From NCBI GenBank assembly GCA_000697055.1, contig JNDT01001547.1, forward strand, positions 1 to 64,000: a DNA stretch of 64,000 bases. The letters are read 5' to 3'. Below the pieces are notes generated by a model. That model was not told the origin of the DNA and searched no databases. It saw only the letters and a list, made by a program, of their open reading frames with translations. Position numbers and translations under genes: made by a program. Source of the stretch: Saksenaea vasiformis B4078. Lineage: Eukaryota > Mucoromycota > Mucoromycetes > Mucorales > Saksenaeaceae. Of this stretch, positions 1-10,791 are shown one piece after another. How positions within the stretch are numbered: position 1 is the first letter of the stretch; each line of letters starts with the position of its first letter.

Positions 1-669
1 TTTTTCAGCAGGTTTTTTATCGACGCGCCACAGCATCATTTCGCAATGCTTTTATTCATGCATACTTTCTTTCATCTCTTTTTTCACGCTTGCTTCAAGC
101 TGGCGGGGGGTAATGTCGTATCCGACATAGTTACATTACTACACAGTAATTAGAACACTATGCTTGAGTAAGACAAAAAGGTACTGAAGGTAATTACTTT
201 ATTAGAACGCGGTTCTAGACATGTCTTATTCCTATCTATCTGTTGCTGAGATACCAGCGGACACAGAATATACAATTAACCAGGATAAACATAACAATCC
301 CGATCTAGTAAAGAATCATCTAAAGATATCTCTAAACTCCTCTGTCCCGCTGCTACCCGCAAGTACCATAAATTATTTAAACAGTACAATGATCATTTTA
401 ATAAAAACAATCCTTTTTTGAGTCTCGCTTACTTTACGTCGCCCATACTTGAATTTGGATACATCATGAGGGAATACCTACGCGCGCTAATAGTTCAAGT
501 CATAGCATTTCCAAGCTCCTGATTGCTAAGCATGGTTGCAGATACTTTCACAAATGCCATCAGCTCACCAGCTTAATGCATAGATAAAGAAAAATAGACT
601 AAGTTTTATAACAAGATATGATGACATCTTCTGTTGTAGCAAGAAAAAAAAATAATTACAGCGCGTTGA
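1..669. other. Intergenic, downstream of MCM2
   Basis: No convincing gene. An open frame of 66 codons on the plus strand at 221-421 has no recognisable motif, and its codons look random. The stretch just left of the MCM2 stop is A/T-rich and probably holds the MCM2 3' UTR. Confidence 0.5.
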
Positions 670-3600
670 TTAGAAACGCTTTACAATGACTCGTCGTTCT
701 GTATCCAAAGTGTAGTTGTGTTTTCCAAATAGATCTGAGCTAAGGAATGGCTCGATATCGTGGATATGCATTTGTTGGATCTATTGTTACACGCATTAGA
801 CGGCATAAATCTTCAACGGCAGCAGAACTTACGCTCTTCTCCAAATCATCAAGATCCACGGTGACCTCACTGGGTAAAACGTTGTTTCTACTCTTCAGTT
901 GATGCAGTCGTCGCTTCTCCTTGGAAATATTATCCAATGTAACGAGAAGTAGCTCATCCCGGTCGTGGAAATCGCTGACATATCTACCAAATCGCTAAAG
1001 GGAGAGGGTAAATCTGTGATCATCATCTTCTAAAGTAGTACAACTCACTTTGCGCAAGGTCTTCATCATGCTGAATTTCTGTGCACTGATGAAACTGTCT
1101 AATGCCACCTTGATTGCTAGGTCTACATCATCCGATCTAACGTAGTCTCTAAGATGCATCTTTGCATTTGCCTCTGCTAATCGAATCATAGATTCCAGAT
1201 GTCTGACAGTGATTGGGATGCTGCCGCTGGCAAGCGATTCTCTTCTCAATTCAGAATACAGGCGAGACAGTTTATCTTCATCCACCTGCTGAAGCTTTGG
1301 ATGAATCTTCTCGCGGGCATACATGATATATTTTCTAAGGAGATCCTGAGGAATGATCTACGATAATCCACTCGTGTCAGGACGCATATACTGGAACCCC
1401 ATATCAACTTACATCTGGATCATTTTCCAAAGGTTCTGCAGCCGTCTTGTTTCCATCGTTCTGATTGGGATGGCTACGCATATGACTGCCGATGACATTG
1501 GTTGCCAGCAAATGATCTGTCTGTGGATCGACAACATCCTTTACCACACAGAGTACATCGAAACGTGATAAGATTGGCTCCGTTAACTCTACGTTTTGAG
1601 AAAATGGTATTGAAGAGTTGTAACGACCTCGAATAGGGTTGGCCGCTGCCACCACTGAACAACGGGCTTGCAATGTCGTGATAATACCGGCCTTAGAGAT
1701 GGAAATAGATTGTTGTTCCATTGCTTCGTGAATAGATGTTCTGAAACGGAAAATCACCTTAGCCTTCTTACAACACAAACCGAGGTGTTTACAAACCTGT
1801 CTTGATCGTTCATTTTGTCAAACTCGTCAATTAAACAGACACCCTTATCTGCGAGCACCAAGGCACCACCTTCCAAAGTCCATTCACGTGTGACAGGGTC
1901 TTTGTGTACGGAAGCCGTCAAACCGACAGCACTTGCACCCTGACCGGTAGTGTACACAGCACGATGCGCAGTCTTTTCGATATATTTCAAGAACTGAGAT
2001 TTGGCGGTACCGGGGTCACCCAACATCAAGATGTTTACGTCGCCACGAATACTGTGCTTTCCTTGAATGTTCTTTGGAACACCACCAAACAGGGATAAAG
2101 CGATGGCTCGCTTGATGTCGTCGTGGCCATAAATAGATGGAGCGATGCTCTTCATAATCTGATGGTACAACATTTGATTAAGATATGAAACCCATTTTTT
2201 GTCCTTTTTTTTTACCTTCTTTCCGATTCTCTTATCTCTGCCCATAGTTACAATCTGTCTTCGATCGTCCTCGGTTAATCTGTAAGCTGCAAACATATCT
2301 TCCTTTTTGTTGATATGGTTTGCCTCAATAATGGTAGCAAAGACAGGGAAACCGTTCTTGGAACTTAGAGAGGCATCAAAGTTGTTTCTGTAGATACCAA
2401 TAACTTCCTGCAAAGAGAAACACATTAGCTCACCGATGGGACTCTTATCTATTCATTAAACTTACAATCTCTTCACCTGGTTTCGCTTGATCGATCAGAT
2501 CCCATAAACAAATGACCTCGCGGTGACGAGGCAGACGACCAGGAGGAACTGTACCAGGGCTTTCTTGAATGGTCAATTTTTGATAGTTACGGTAGACAGT
2601 CTGCAGACATTTTCTCGTGAGTTTATCGAAGATTATCACCAACCATTTACCTGCTCCATGTTCACGTTGAAAGGACCTTTGCTTTGACAGTTCTTACACG
2701 TGTTGATCTTGATGTCATTGTGGATATCCTGGTAGAACGGACCGAGTAACTCGTTACACTTTCCACAGTTATATTTCACCCATTTAAGCTGAGGGAAAAC
2801 ACCAGTTCTGCGAGTGACGACACCAGATACGCGCACAAGACAGTTCAGTTGGTTCTGTCGCAAATCTCGAAGAGAACAGAGAACAGGAAGATCAGTAATT
2901 CGAACGTGAATTTCGCGATGGATCTTTTCGTATTCTGGAAACTGCATCAAAGTAACACTAAACGCAACTTCATCGAGAATCTTCAACATTTCAACGGGTG
3001 AATTGGCAAGGAAATACGCGAGCACTGGCTTTTTCTGAGCAATTTGCTCGTAGCTCACTTCAAAAGATTCGCTGTTGCCTGCAAATCCAAACGAGTTCGT
3101 TATACAATTTCAATGCGGTAGGAAAAACTTACGTTCACCCATCTGTCGGATTCTTTCACCATAAACAGAAGTTCCTTGATCATCGACATAGGTTTGGAGG
3201 AAGTCCTTAAACTCGCGTTTGATTGCTCGTCGTGGAGCTTCTTGGGTGATCCATTCGTTAATAGTCACGTTCTTCATGTTACGAAGGTCATCCAAAGACA
3301 TCTCGGGCTGTTTCAAAGTGTAAGCAGACGTCTGCGTGATATCAAACGTCTTTCACTTACAACTGCAGCATCAGTTTCCAAGTATTCGGCTTCAAATATA
3401 CGTCGATGTCTTCTTCTTGTAGGCATCACTGGTGTGTCCAGGTCTTCGTCATCAAGACCTTCCATAAAAGCATTCGCCATTCTGCCTTCTCTTCTTTGAA
3501 TCTCTGCATCACGTCTACGCAGCTGCGCGTCCACAGCCTTTCGTGACGCTAAGTCAAGACCATCGTATTCCTCGTCATCAATTCCGATCGTTTCGTACCG

Positions 3601-3977
3601 ATCAAGTTGCTCGTTACGCGTGTAATCCCTTGAGAGGAACGTCTTAGTGTCATTACTGACGAAAACTATAGTACGTGATTTTACCTATCCATCTCTGGTC
3701 CGAAAAGATCTTCACCACCGTCAGATTCAACCTCATCGACAGCATCAACGAAAACATCGTCTACAATTTCGTCTTCGTCATTTCTGTATTCAACTTCAGA
3801 TTGGAATGGAGCAGGCGAAGAGGGCAAGACGCCTGAAGGGCCAGGAGAATCGGCAGAAATGATCTCGGCAGGTCGATTATGTATGCTTTCTCTTCTTCTT
3901 TTTCTATCTGGGTTTGACTAGAGATTCAGAGAATTTAAGAAACCATTAGGAGACATCATTTTGCTAGTTCCTACCAT
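670..3977 (-). CDS. MCM2: DNA replication licensing factor MCM2
   Basis: MCM2 is one of six AAA+ subunits of the replicative helicase MCM2-7, loaded on origins in G1. Roughly ten short introns split it, for example 781-832, 2159-2215, 3629-3684 and 3918-3974. In order the exons give an acidic, basic-patched N-terminus, a CX2C...CX2C zinc finger (2690-2780), the motif VNMEQ, Walker A GDPGTAKS (about 1997-2020), Walker [11 protein letters not shown], the arginine finger LSRFD and a winged-helix C-terminus. The final exon (670-780) ends in [14 protein letters not shown], which lines up with the human MCM2 tail NIHNLSAFYDSELF, so the subunit assignment is firm. The proposed start at 3975-3977 is followed at once by a GT donor, so the first coding exon would be only the ATG. 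This is the least certain part. Intron 2159-2215 is 57 bp, a multiple of three and free of stops. Confidence 0.95.
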
Positions 3978-4005
3978 GATACAATGTTCGTGAGGAAGAA
4001 AAGGG

Positions 4006-4011
4006 ACGCGT
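4006..4011. promoter_or_regulatory. MluI cell-cycle box (ACGCGT)
   Basis: A perfect ACGCGT palindrome lies about 30 bp upstream of the proposed MCM2 start codon. In yeasts this is the binding site of the G1/S factor MBF, and MCM genes are classic targets. The match and its position are seen; regulation by an MBF-like factor is inferred. Confidence 0.5.
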
Positions 4012-4244
4012 TCCGAACTTTTTTAGCCAAAAGGGGCAAAGTGGCTGAGCTGAGACCAAGGGGGGCAAGATTCAGAGAAAAAAGGTCACGAATAAAGCGA
4101 CCAAAAAGATCATGTGCATTGGCTGCCCAAGTGGACTGCGAATGGCCGTCCGGTGGGGCGTAGTTACGAGACCTTACCGATGCAAACACCTAAAAGATCG
4201 ATCAGTTAAATTGATCTAAACTTCACCTATCTCATGACAAGCTT

Positions 4245-4294
4245 ACCGTAAAAATCCTAATCGCCTCGAAAGGGGAACCCGTGTTCGTTACGGT
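4245..4294. repeat. Inverted repeat just 3' of Fanzor copy 1
   Basis: The 7-bp arms ACCGTAA (4245-4251) and TTACGGT (4288-4294) are exact reverse complements. They lie 10 bp beyond the Fanzor stop codon at 4304-4306. The 36-bp loop includes GGGGAACCC. In TnpB and Fanzor systems the guide RNA often maps to the 3' end of the gene, so this could be part of such an RNA. A chance hairpin is equally possible. Confidence 0.3.
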
Positions 4295-4303
4295 GATTTC
4301 TTT

Positions 4304-6850
4304 TCATTGTGATCGTGGCCTTGAAAAACGCTGTGGTCTTCCTTCTCCGGCCCAGATCGACGCGGAAATTGCGAACATATTCTTACTCGCATTGACATCC
4401 CTCTGCCACAACATTCCACAGTGTTTGCAAACTAGAATGCTATGACGAGGGGCACCGTCCGCTGTAGTCACCTTTTCCAGTGTTCGATTGTTGCAGTTGT
4501 GACATCTATAAGCAGCTTTAACATCCTATTTGATGTATACACTAATACCTGAGATGTCAGATATTCGTCCATCTTCACCGCAATTAGTTCTCCTCTCCGT
4601 TCTCTCCTTTTTAACATCTTCCACAGCTTTCCTACAACTCCTGGCCGGTGTCCTTTGAACTTCATGCCGTCCTTTCCGAACATAGCATCATCAAATACTA
4701 TTAACGGCATCTTGTTTGTCTTTTCATATACTGAAGGTTTCCACTTTCTTATGCCTTTGCAACGAGTTAGCGATGCTCGCATTGCTGCTATGGGTGGATT
4801 TGATCTACTAGCAATCCAGCCTGGTTAAACAAGTTTAGTCGGCTATTCATACCTGTTGCTTTTTCTCTTATCTTCTCGTCTCTTGCGGTTTTTCTTTCGC
4901 TTTTTACGGTTCCGCTTGGTATGCTTCCGCCTGTTACCAATATGTTTGCCATCTCTTCAGCCGCCCGCTGGCGACCCTGGTAATTGCGAAACCGTGCGTC
5001 GGCCCTTGATGGCCCGTAGAATGCAAATAAGACGTTCAGATGTCGAAAAATGCACCGAACGTAGGCATTGTAAGATTCAATGTCTTGTGTCTTCCCGGTC
5101 TTTAAAATTTGTCTCGATTGCTTCAGTTCCAGCCGCCTTCTTTTCCGATTGAAGTTGTTTTTGTCGCAGTGGTGACCCTGTATATGTGTAATACTCCCGC
5201 GTAGAGCATCTACGGGTTTCATGCGGGTTCCTTCCACCTCCATATGCCGCCGTGAATACTTGTGATCGCCCAGGATCAACAACGCACGGTTTGAAATGAT
5301 CGTTGACTTCTTCTTGAGTGAAGTCTCCAGGAGTCAGCTCTGTGTCCAGAGTTTTCAGTTCAGCCTTCTTCGATTTTCTTGCAAACAGAAAATCAACTGC
5401 AAATCCATCCGAATTGATCTGGTTCGTGAACATGGTCCCCTTCTCGGCTACGGACTCTTTTAGCTCGTCAAGACTAGTCGTCGCTGAAAGTCAGTTTCTT
5501 CTCTTATCTTAAAGAGCTATTACCTCGCGTATCCTAACTTCTTGAAGTTAAAGATAGTGTGAAACATGGTGAGATTTTCATCATAATCCGCTCCGACTGA
5601 CAACGGTGACAAACACGCTAAAGCTTTCGCGTTAATGCTTGCAAACCACCAGTGCAAAGACGGTAACGGTGATAGGCTGAAACGTCAGGGAAAGTTCTCG
5701 TCTGATTCCTCAATATTTTGATATTCTTCGTCGTATGATTGTAAAATGTGAGCAAGCGTTGGAATGAACTTTCCTGGTGAAGCGGATATCGCCTCGGCTG
5801 TGGCGGGAACAGGCATGCTATCAGACAATTTCTCGCAAATAGAGATTACTGCATTAATAATATCCGTGGAGATAAGATCGATAGATGAAGGCCACTGAGA
5901 GTCTCCACCGGCAACTTGTTCATAGATGTATTCCGAAGCGACGGCTTTGGCGGAACCATTGGATAGCCTCTGATAAAATAAAAAGCCAAAGCTGCATTAG
6001 TCTTTCTTTACGAACTTCGCTGTGCATACCGGCACTGAAGCCTTCAGTTTTCGAAATCCAAACTGAACAACACGATTTTCGAAGTTTTCTACAATGTTAT
6101 TCGTGTACGTTGTTGCCAATGTTTTACATGCAGCTGATAAAGAATCACTATACCCAGAGTAGTGGTGCGCAGAAAAAACGATCTCAGCATGTTGTAGCCG
6201 GAACTCGTGCCAGCAGACAAGAATATCACGGGCATGTTGGGGTTTTCGTTTGTTATAGTTTTTCCCATGACCAATTGGCACACGGAATACCAGAACGCCT
6301 GTGTATAGATGTACGTGCTTATCTCTTCGTGAGCATGAGAAACGATATACCCATTGACAAATATCTGTGCTCGGAATATGACTTATTGTAGGAAACTGCA
6401 AAGATTGACGATATTTCGTTGGACTTGATCGCGATAGGCCGGCCGGATCACGGATTCAAGTGGAAGCTTTCGAGTATATCTTTCGTGATCTTTGCCAAAT
6501 TCGTGGACGATTCTTTCTTCCATTGTTCTTCGATGATTTGCGCATGCCTTTGACCTAGACGAGGAATGGTCTTGCGAACCACACGAAGGACATGGGGTCA
6601 GACCAGCGTTCGGGTTTTTTGAGCTTTGACCCTTCTCGATTCGTCCTCTTCTTTTTGCTTGCGAATGTTCTTTTTCCTCTATTTCTGTAAGTTTTCTTTT
6701 CTTCCCCACTGAGGTCCGCCTGTGAGCGATCCGTGTATGTTAAGGACTTTCTCCCTACCACGATCTCTGCCAAAATCCTTATTCAATGGGTATGCTTTAG
6801 ATCTTTTCGTTTTGTGCCCTTCACCCGCACAGTCTTTGCATATGACTGTT
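4304..6850 (-). pseudogene. Fanzor (TnpB-like RNA-guided nuclease), decayed copy 1
   Basis: Pieces of one protein run through several frames. N-terminal part: two zinc-knuckle-like blocks (CPSCGSQDH and CKDCAGEGH) and a helical block NNIVENFENRV. An intron of about 62 bp follows near 5990-6050. Middle: MFTNQINSDGFAVDF. RuvC-I: CVVDPGRSQVFTA (Asp about 5275-5277). Then NYQGRQRA, RuvC-II DEYLTSQ, a zinc-finger half CHNC...CKHCG, and RuvC-III WQRDVNASKNM before the stop at 4304-4306. This order and these motifs are those of Fanzor, the eukaryotic relative of IS605/IS607 TnpB. Breaks are an in-frame TGA near 5686 and frameshifts near 6395, 5500, 5110, 4800 and 4535. The last removes the first Cys pair of the finger. 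All three RuvC acidic residues are still readable, so decay looks fairly recent. The 5' limit is approximate. A Tc1-like transposase remnant lies next to it. Confidence 0.8.
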
Positions 6851-7319
6851 TGAAATATACATTAATGCGAACGGTTGAGATAGGTATTGCAAACCTCTTT
6901 TTCGTTTTTCGTTTTCTTCTTTTTCTTCAGCAAGTTTTATTGTCTTTTTTAGGAGCACAAGGATGAATGTAACGTTTATAAAGATATCGATAGAAGCAAG
7001 CAAGATCTGTGTTAACGTCAGAAAGGGTGGAAGCATGGCATAGAGGGTGGTGAAGATGAAACGAAAGAGAGATGAGGGATAAAATCAGAAAATGTTGTCA
7101 AAGCAGAGACATCAAATTAGACTCGTCACAACACTATACTTTGCTTAATTAACCGCTTCAAAGCGTGGGCAGTCAAAGACAACAAAAAAGTATCATCCTT
7201 CAATAAACCGTATTATTAGGAATACCTACAAGCTATTGCTTCACTTTACCAAGCAATAAGGTAATGAAAAGAAGGTCAATGTAGGAACCTTATTCCGGTG
7301 CACCGATTATTACTGCTCA
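6851..7319. other. Spacer between Fanzor copy 1 and transposase remnant
   Basis: A/T-rich sequence with no gene. Short open frames on both strands at 6733-7036 are low-complexity. I looked here for terminal inverted repeats of the neighbouring elements and found none. Confidence 0.4.
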
Positions 7320-8610
7320 GGTGACAGCTATGATGTTTACTCTCATCGTTCTCGTTCTTCATTGGCGGTATGATCCGGTCACTTTGTTTACTGAATCACA
7401 TATTCGATCTGCAAGTCTATCCTTGGCTCTCAGAATTTTTTCTGATACCGGCTTTTATCTTGGACAGGAGCCCGTCAACGGAGGGCAAGTACAAACATTT
7501 GTAGCCTCTGGTCTCAATCAGTTCGCGAACGATTGTTGGAGTATATATAGGAGAATCGTCCATCACGATATAATGGGGTTTCACACCAGCATATCACTTG
7601 CATTTGATACACAAGTCAGAAAACATTCCATTCTTGTACCGACCCGGCCATTAACTGTCATCGCTTCCTTTTCATTAATCTTCTCCTTTGGACACAAATG
7701 CAGCCTGAGACTTTCTTACAAATATATTGATCAGATATGGCACCTAATATAGTAATCGTAATTACCTCGTGTTGGTACAGAACTCCTTACTGCTGTTTCC
7801 CTTTGAATATGCGAATTGAAAACAGCTCTATCGATAAATACAGAGCTCTTAGTGAAGTACAAGGATTGTACATTTTCCCACTCTTCGACTTTCCTCGTTC
7901 GTGAAGTTGTTGCTCGATTAGGACTCCTTGCTGCAGGAAGCTTTTCCAACCTTTTCAGGATTATACTGCATTTATTGACTAAATGTCTATACAATACTGA
8001 TTCGGAGACAGTCAAGTCTTCAAATGCTTTACAAAGTCCTTTCTTTATGTCAGTTAGGATAGCAGTCGGGTTCCTGTCAACGTAATCTTCAAGAGACTGG
8101 GAGTGAGCATCAGTTAGCTGACCATAACATCTAGTACGAGGCTTCCTTTGAACCCAAGTAGAAGCCTTCCTTCATCCCGATTGTATGATTTGATATAATG
8201 TTAAGCAGTTCGGACTTTTATACCCGCAATCAGCCCTGCTTTCTTTGCCATTCGTCCTTCTTCAATCGCTAAATCAAACAGCTTCTCTGTTTGCTGCACA
8301 GTATATCTTCTGTATGATCCTCTTGCTCTAGCTTTACTCGTCTCTTCACGCTTTTCTTGTATGCGTGGTCTGCTTGGAAAGGGAACAAGGCCTGTTAAGC
8401 GTTTCTCTCTCCAGCATCCTCAGCAGATGATCTAGAATCTGCCAATGTGCGCATACGCACAAAGGCATTATTCACATGACTACTACTTTCCCGCCAGTCT
8501 TCGCCCAAAATAGCTGCGCATGAATGAGGCAATTTAACCTGTTCGTTCGGTTCATCCTCCTCAAACAAAGTAACATCATCTATATCTAACGAAGCATATT
8601 CAGCTTCCAT
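7320..8610 (-). pseudogene. Tc1/mariner (IS630-like) DDE transposase, decayed
   Basis: The minus strand reads, in broken frames, an acidic N-terminus (8395-8610), then SYRRYTVQQTEKLFDLAIEE with a helix-turn-helix-like segment GRMAKKAGL, a stop where a Gln codon would be expected (RTA-stop-HYIKSYN), TVSESVLYRHLVNKCSI, and the first catalytic region VFIDRAVFNSHI (7731-8015). Further on are NGRVGTRMECFLT, YIVMDDSPIYTPTIV (second catalytic Asp) and LSKIKAGIRK near the third acidic residue, where part of the NPIEEFW-type motif appears deleted. This layout is typical of Tc1/IS630-like transposases abundant in Mucorales. Several stops and frameshifts make it inactive. It lies between two Fanzor remnants. 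I found no inverted repeats or TA duplication. Confidence 0.75.
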
Positions 8611-8699
8611 GTAATCACGCGATCATCTTCGGAGGAGAGCGAGCAACCTCAGCGGAGTTTCTATAACGCAAAATGTCCCTTGGCATTGATTCCCAGCCA

Positions 8700-9996
8700 A
8701 CGCAAAGTCACGTACAAAAAACTGTAGCACACAAATTCATCGTCTGAAGATGCAGCTGAAACCCCTGCGGAAAAAGATCCAAGTTCTGGAGAAGGACCGC
8801 ATGGAATACAATCGGTACACTACCAAACGTCAAGATTCTGCGAAATACCGGATCCTGAAGGAGATTCGCAAGGTGATCCGAGCCGAGCAACTTGTTACAA
8901 TTCCAATTGGCAGACCCATTGAAAAAGTTCTGCCGAGAACGCTATCAGCAAAATAAGATGAAACAGGATATGAGAAAGAAGGGAAAGAGAGAGGAGAAGA
9001 TCGCTGAAACGAGACGTCGTCGACGAGGAAGACGGAAAAAGCAGGCAAACAGCGAGCAAACGCAATTGCCGGAAAATGCAGTGATCACTGAAGGCCATGT
9101 TGATCAGGTAAGTTCAAATTTATTCTGCCATCGAAATACTCATTCAAGCTTTTAGATGCTATCTGCCATGAGAAAGCTATTCTGCATAGCTTCCACCCCG
9201 GTCTGTGGAGTTGATCCCGGAATCAACACAATAGCAACGACAGCGATCTCAACGTTTGGTTAATCTGATCGAACGGATTCATCATGTTTGTGAGGGGAAA
9301 GCTGACGAACATCATATGCACGAATACGCTACATGGAACCTCCGAGCAGCATGCGTCAATCACGCTACTTATTCGAACGAACCAACATCGCCTACCCAGG
9401 GAACGAGTCAAGCAAGCAGGAAGGGGAGAGTACGACTGCAGAAAAAAGGCGAATCGACAGAGAACAGCCTACAAGAGAGATTCGTAATCTCAAAACCTGC
9501 CAACGATTAGCGGATGCAGAACGGGCACTTTTTTTTCCAGCGACAGTATCTTCTCAATCCGCCGTTCATTTTTACGGACATTGGCAGCCGAAAGACAGCA
9601 TGATAAAAAGGCCATGCAGGCCGAAGGACCAAGCACCTCCGGGCACAGTAACGGCGGAACGGTCTGGCGATCACAGTCAACGAGTTTAGTACGAGCCGAA
9701 CCTGCCCCTGGCGCTTGAAACCACTTCATCTATAGAAATATCGAACGACCGATGGTCGAATTAGGCGACGCAATGGTGCTGTCCAATGTATTGATCCACG
9801 GTGTTGTAGGCTTGTCAAAGGCTGCAGCACCCTGAATAGAGGTGCTTTGAAAGGCACTTCCATGATGGTTTCTGTAGATGGCAGCCTTTTTGCACGGTTT
9901 AATGCCAAGCAAACGAGCGCATACCAGCTCGACAGACTTTTGCCCTTCAACCAATCACGGTTCGAGAAGCGCACGGCCCAGCAGGGCACTTACTGA
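8700..9996 (+). pseudogene. Fanzor (TnpB-like) second, distinct copy, decayed
   Basis: The plus strand encodes a basic helical region (8750-8950), a stretch with ADPLKKFCRERY and a run of Arg/Lys ending at a GT donor near 9110, then after an intron TPVCGVDPGINTIAT (RuvC-I, Asp at about 9213-9215). A frameshifted part contains HFYGHWQP, then VNEFSTSRTC (RuvC-II, Glu about 9682-9684), a damaged zinc finger (TCPWR in place of TCxxC, then QCIDPRC) and CSTLNRGAL, where active relatives have Asp after Asn-Arg. The third catalytic residue is therefore Gly here. Several stops and frameshifts interrupt it. The sequence differs strongly from copy 1, so it is a separate Fanzor lineage. The N-terminus looks short and may have been cut by the transposase-bearing segment. 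Confidence 0.75.
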
Positions 9997-10791
9997 GTAA
10001 GCACTACTATCTTCCTTATCGAGTAGTTGTCCTCACAGTGAATTACTGGCGCCAACTTTTCTCGCGTCAGCTGCTCCGAAATAGACAACTGAGGAGGAAA
10101 AGCTCCTCGGGAAGTGCCTACGATAGAGAAAAGATAACTTCATGGCAAAAACGACTGCAATTTGTAAGATCTTAACACTTGATCTGTCATCACTAGTTTC
10201 AGTGCTCGGATATTAAAGCAAAATGCATGTGTTTTCACATTTGTGATTTCTCATTATACAAGAACAGTATCATTTCAAGGAAGTTAGGGTGCAGATCTCA
10301 ATGCATTTCCAACGTAATTGACAGCCTGTTTCTCCCGGATATGTTTGGTGGATGGAACATTCCTTTTTGTTACTTTTAAGTCTTTCATTTGCAATCATTT
10401 TGCTCGTATAGCAATGCTAACGTCAGTTCTTTTTGACTAGTTACATAGCCTGCCTTGTTATAATTTCGTTGGAATTATGCTCGTTCTGGGATAAAAGAAT
10501 AGGTTAAGTTTTGATTGTGCTGGCAATTTTCTATTTTTCAGTGCTGAGTGATCTCCCCTGCTGACCCCTTTTTATGACACGTAAAGAAAAAAAAATGTCT
10601 GCCTGAGCACAAGGAGAAAGTCCAAGTTCGCGTTTTAAAATTGGCAACATCTAAACTTGTCGTGTTAGCCCCTGTTACTACTGGGAACTTTTTTTCTAAC
10701 TCCTTAAAAGAGTAAATTGTCTATAAAGCGTTTATCGTCTTTTTTCTTACTTTTCCTTCATCTTTGCGCGTGTGCACGTGTATATCGCACC
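9997..10791. other. Intergenic between transposon island and membrane protein
   Basis: No gene seen. The right part (from about 10650) is the likely promoter and leader of the gene at 10792, with a TATA-like box and a T/C-rich tract. Confidence 0.5.
10722..10727 (+). promoter_or_regulatory. TATA-like box
   Basis: TATAAA lies 65 bp upstream of the chosen ATG at 10792, in front of a pyrimidine-rich leader. This arrangement supports starting the protein at 10792 and not at an upstream non-ATG codon. Confidence 0.4.

Noticed and set aside
3971..4189. Minus-strand frame just upstream of MCM2
   Set aside because: It overlaps the MCM2 start region, does not splice into the MCM2 frame and has no motif.
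7321..7752. Plus-strand open frame of 143 codons
   Set aside because: It is antisense to the transposase remnant, whose motifs read clearly on the minus strand.
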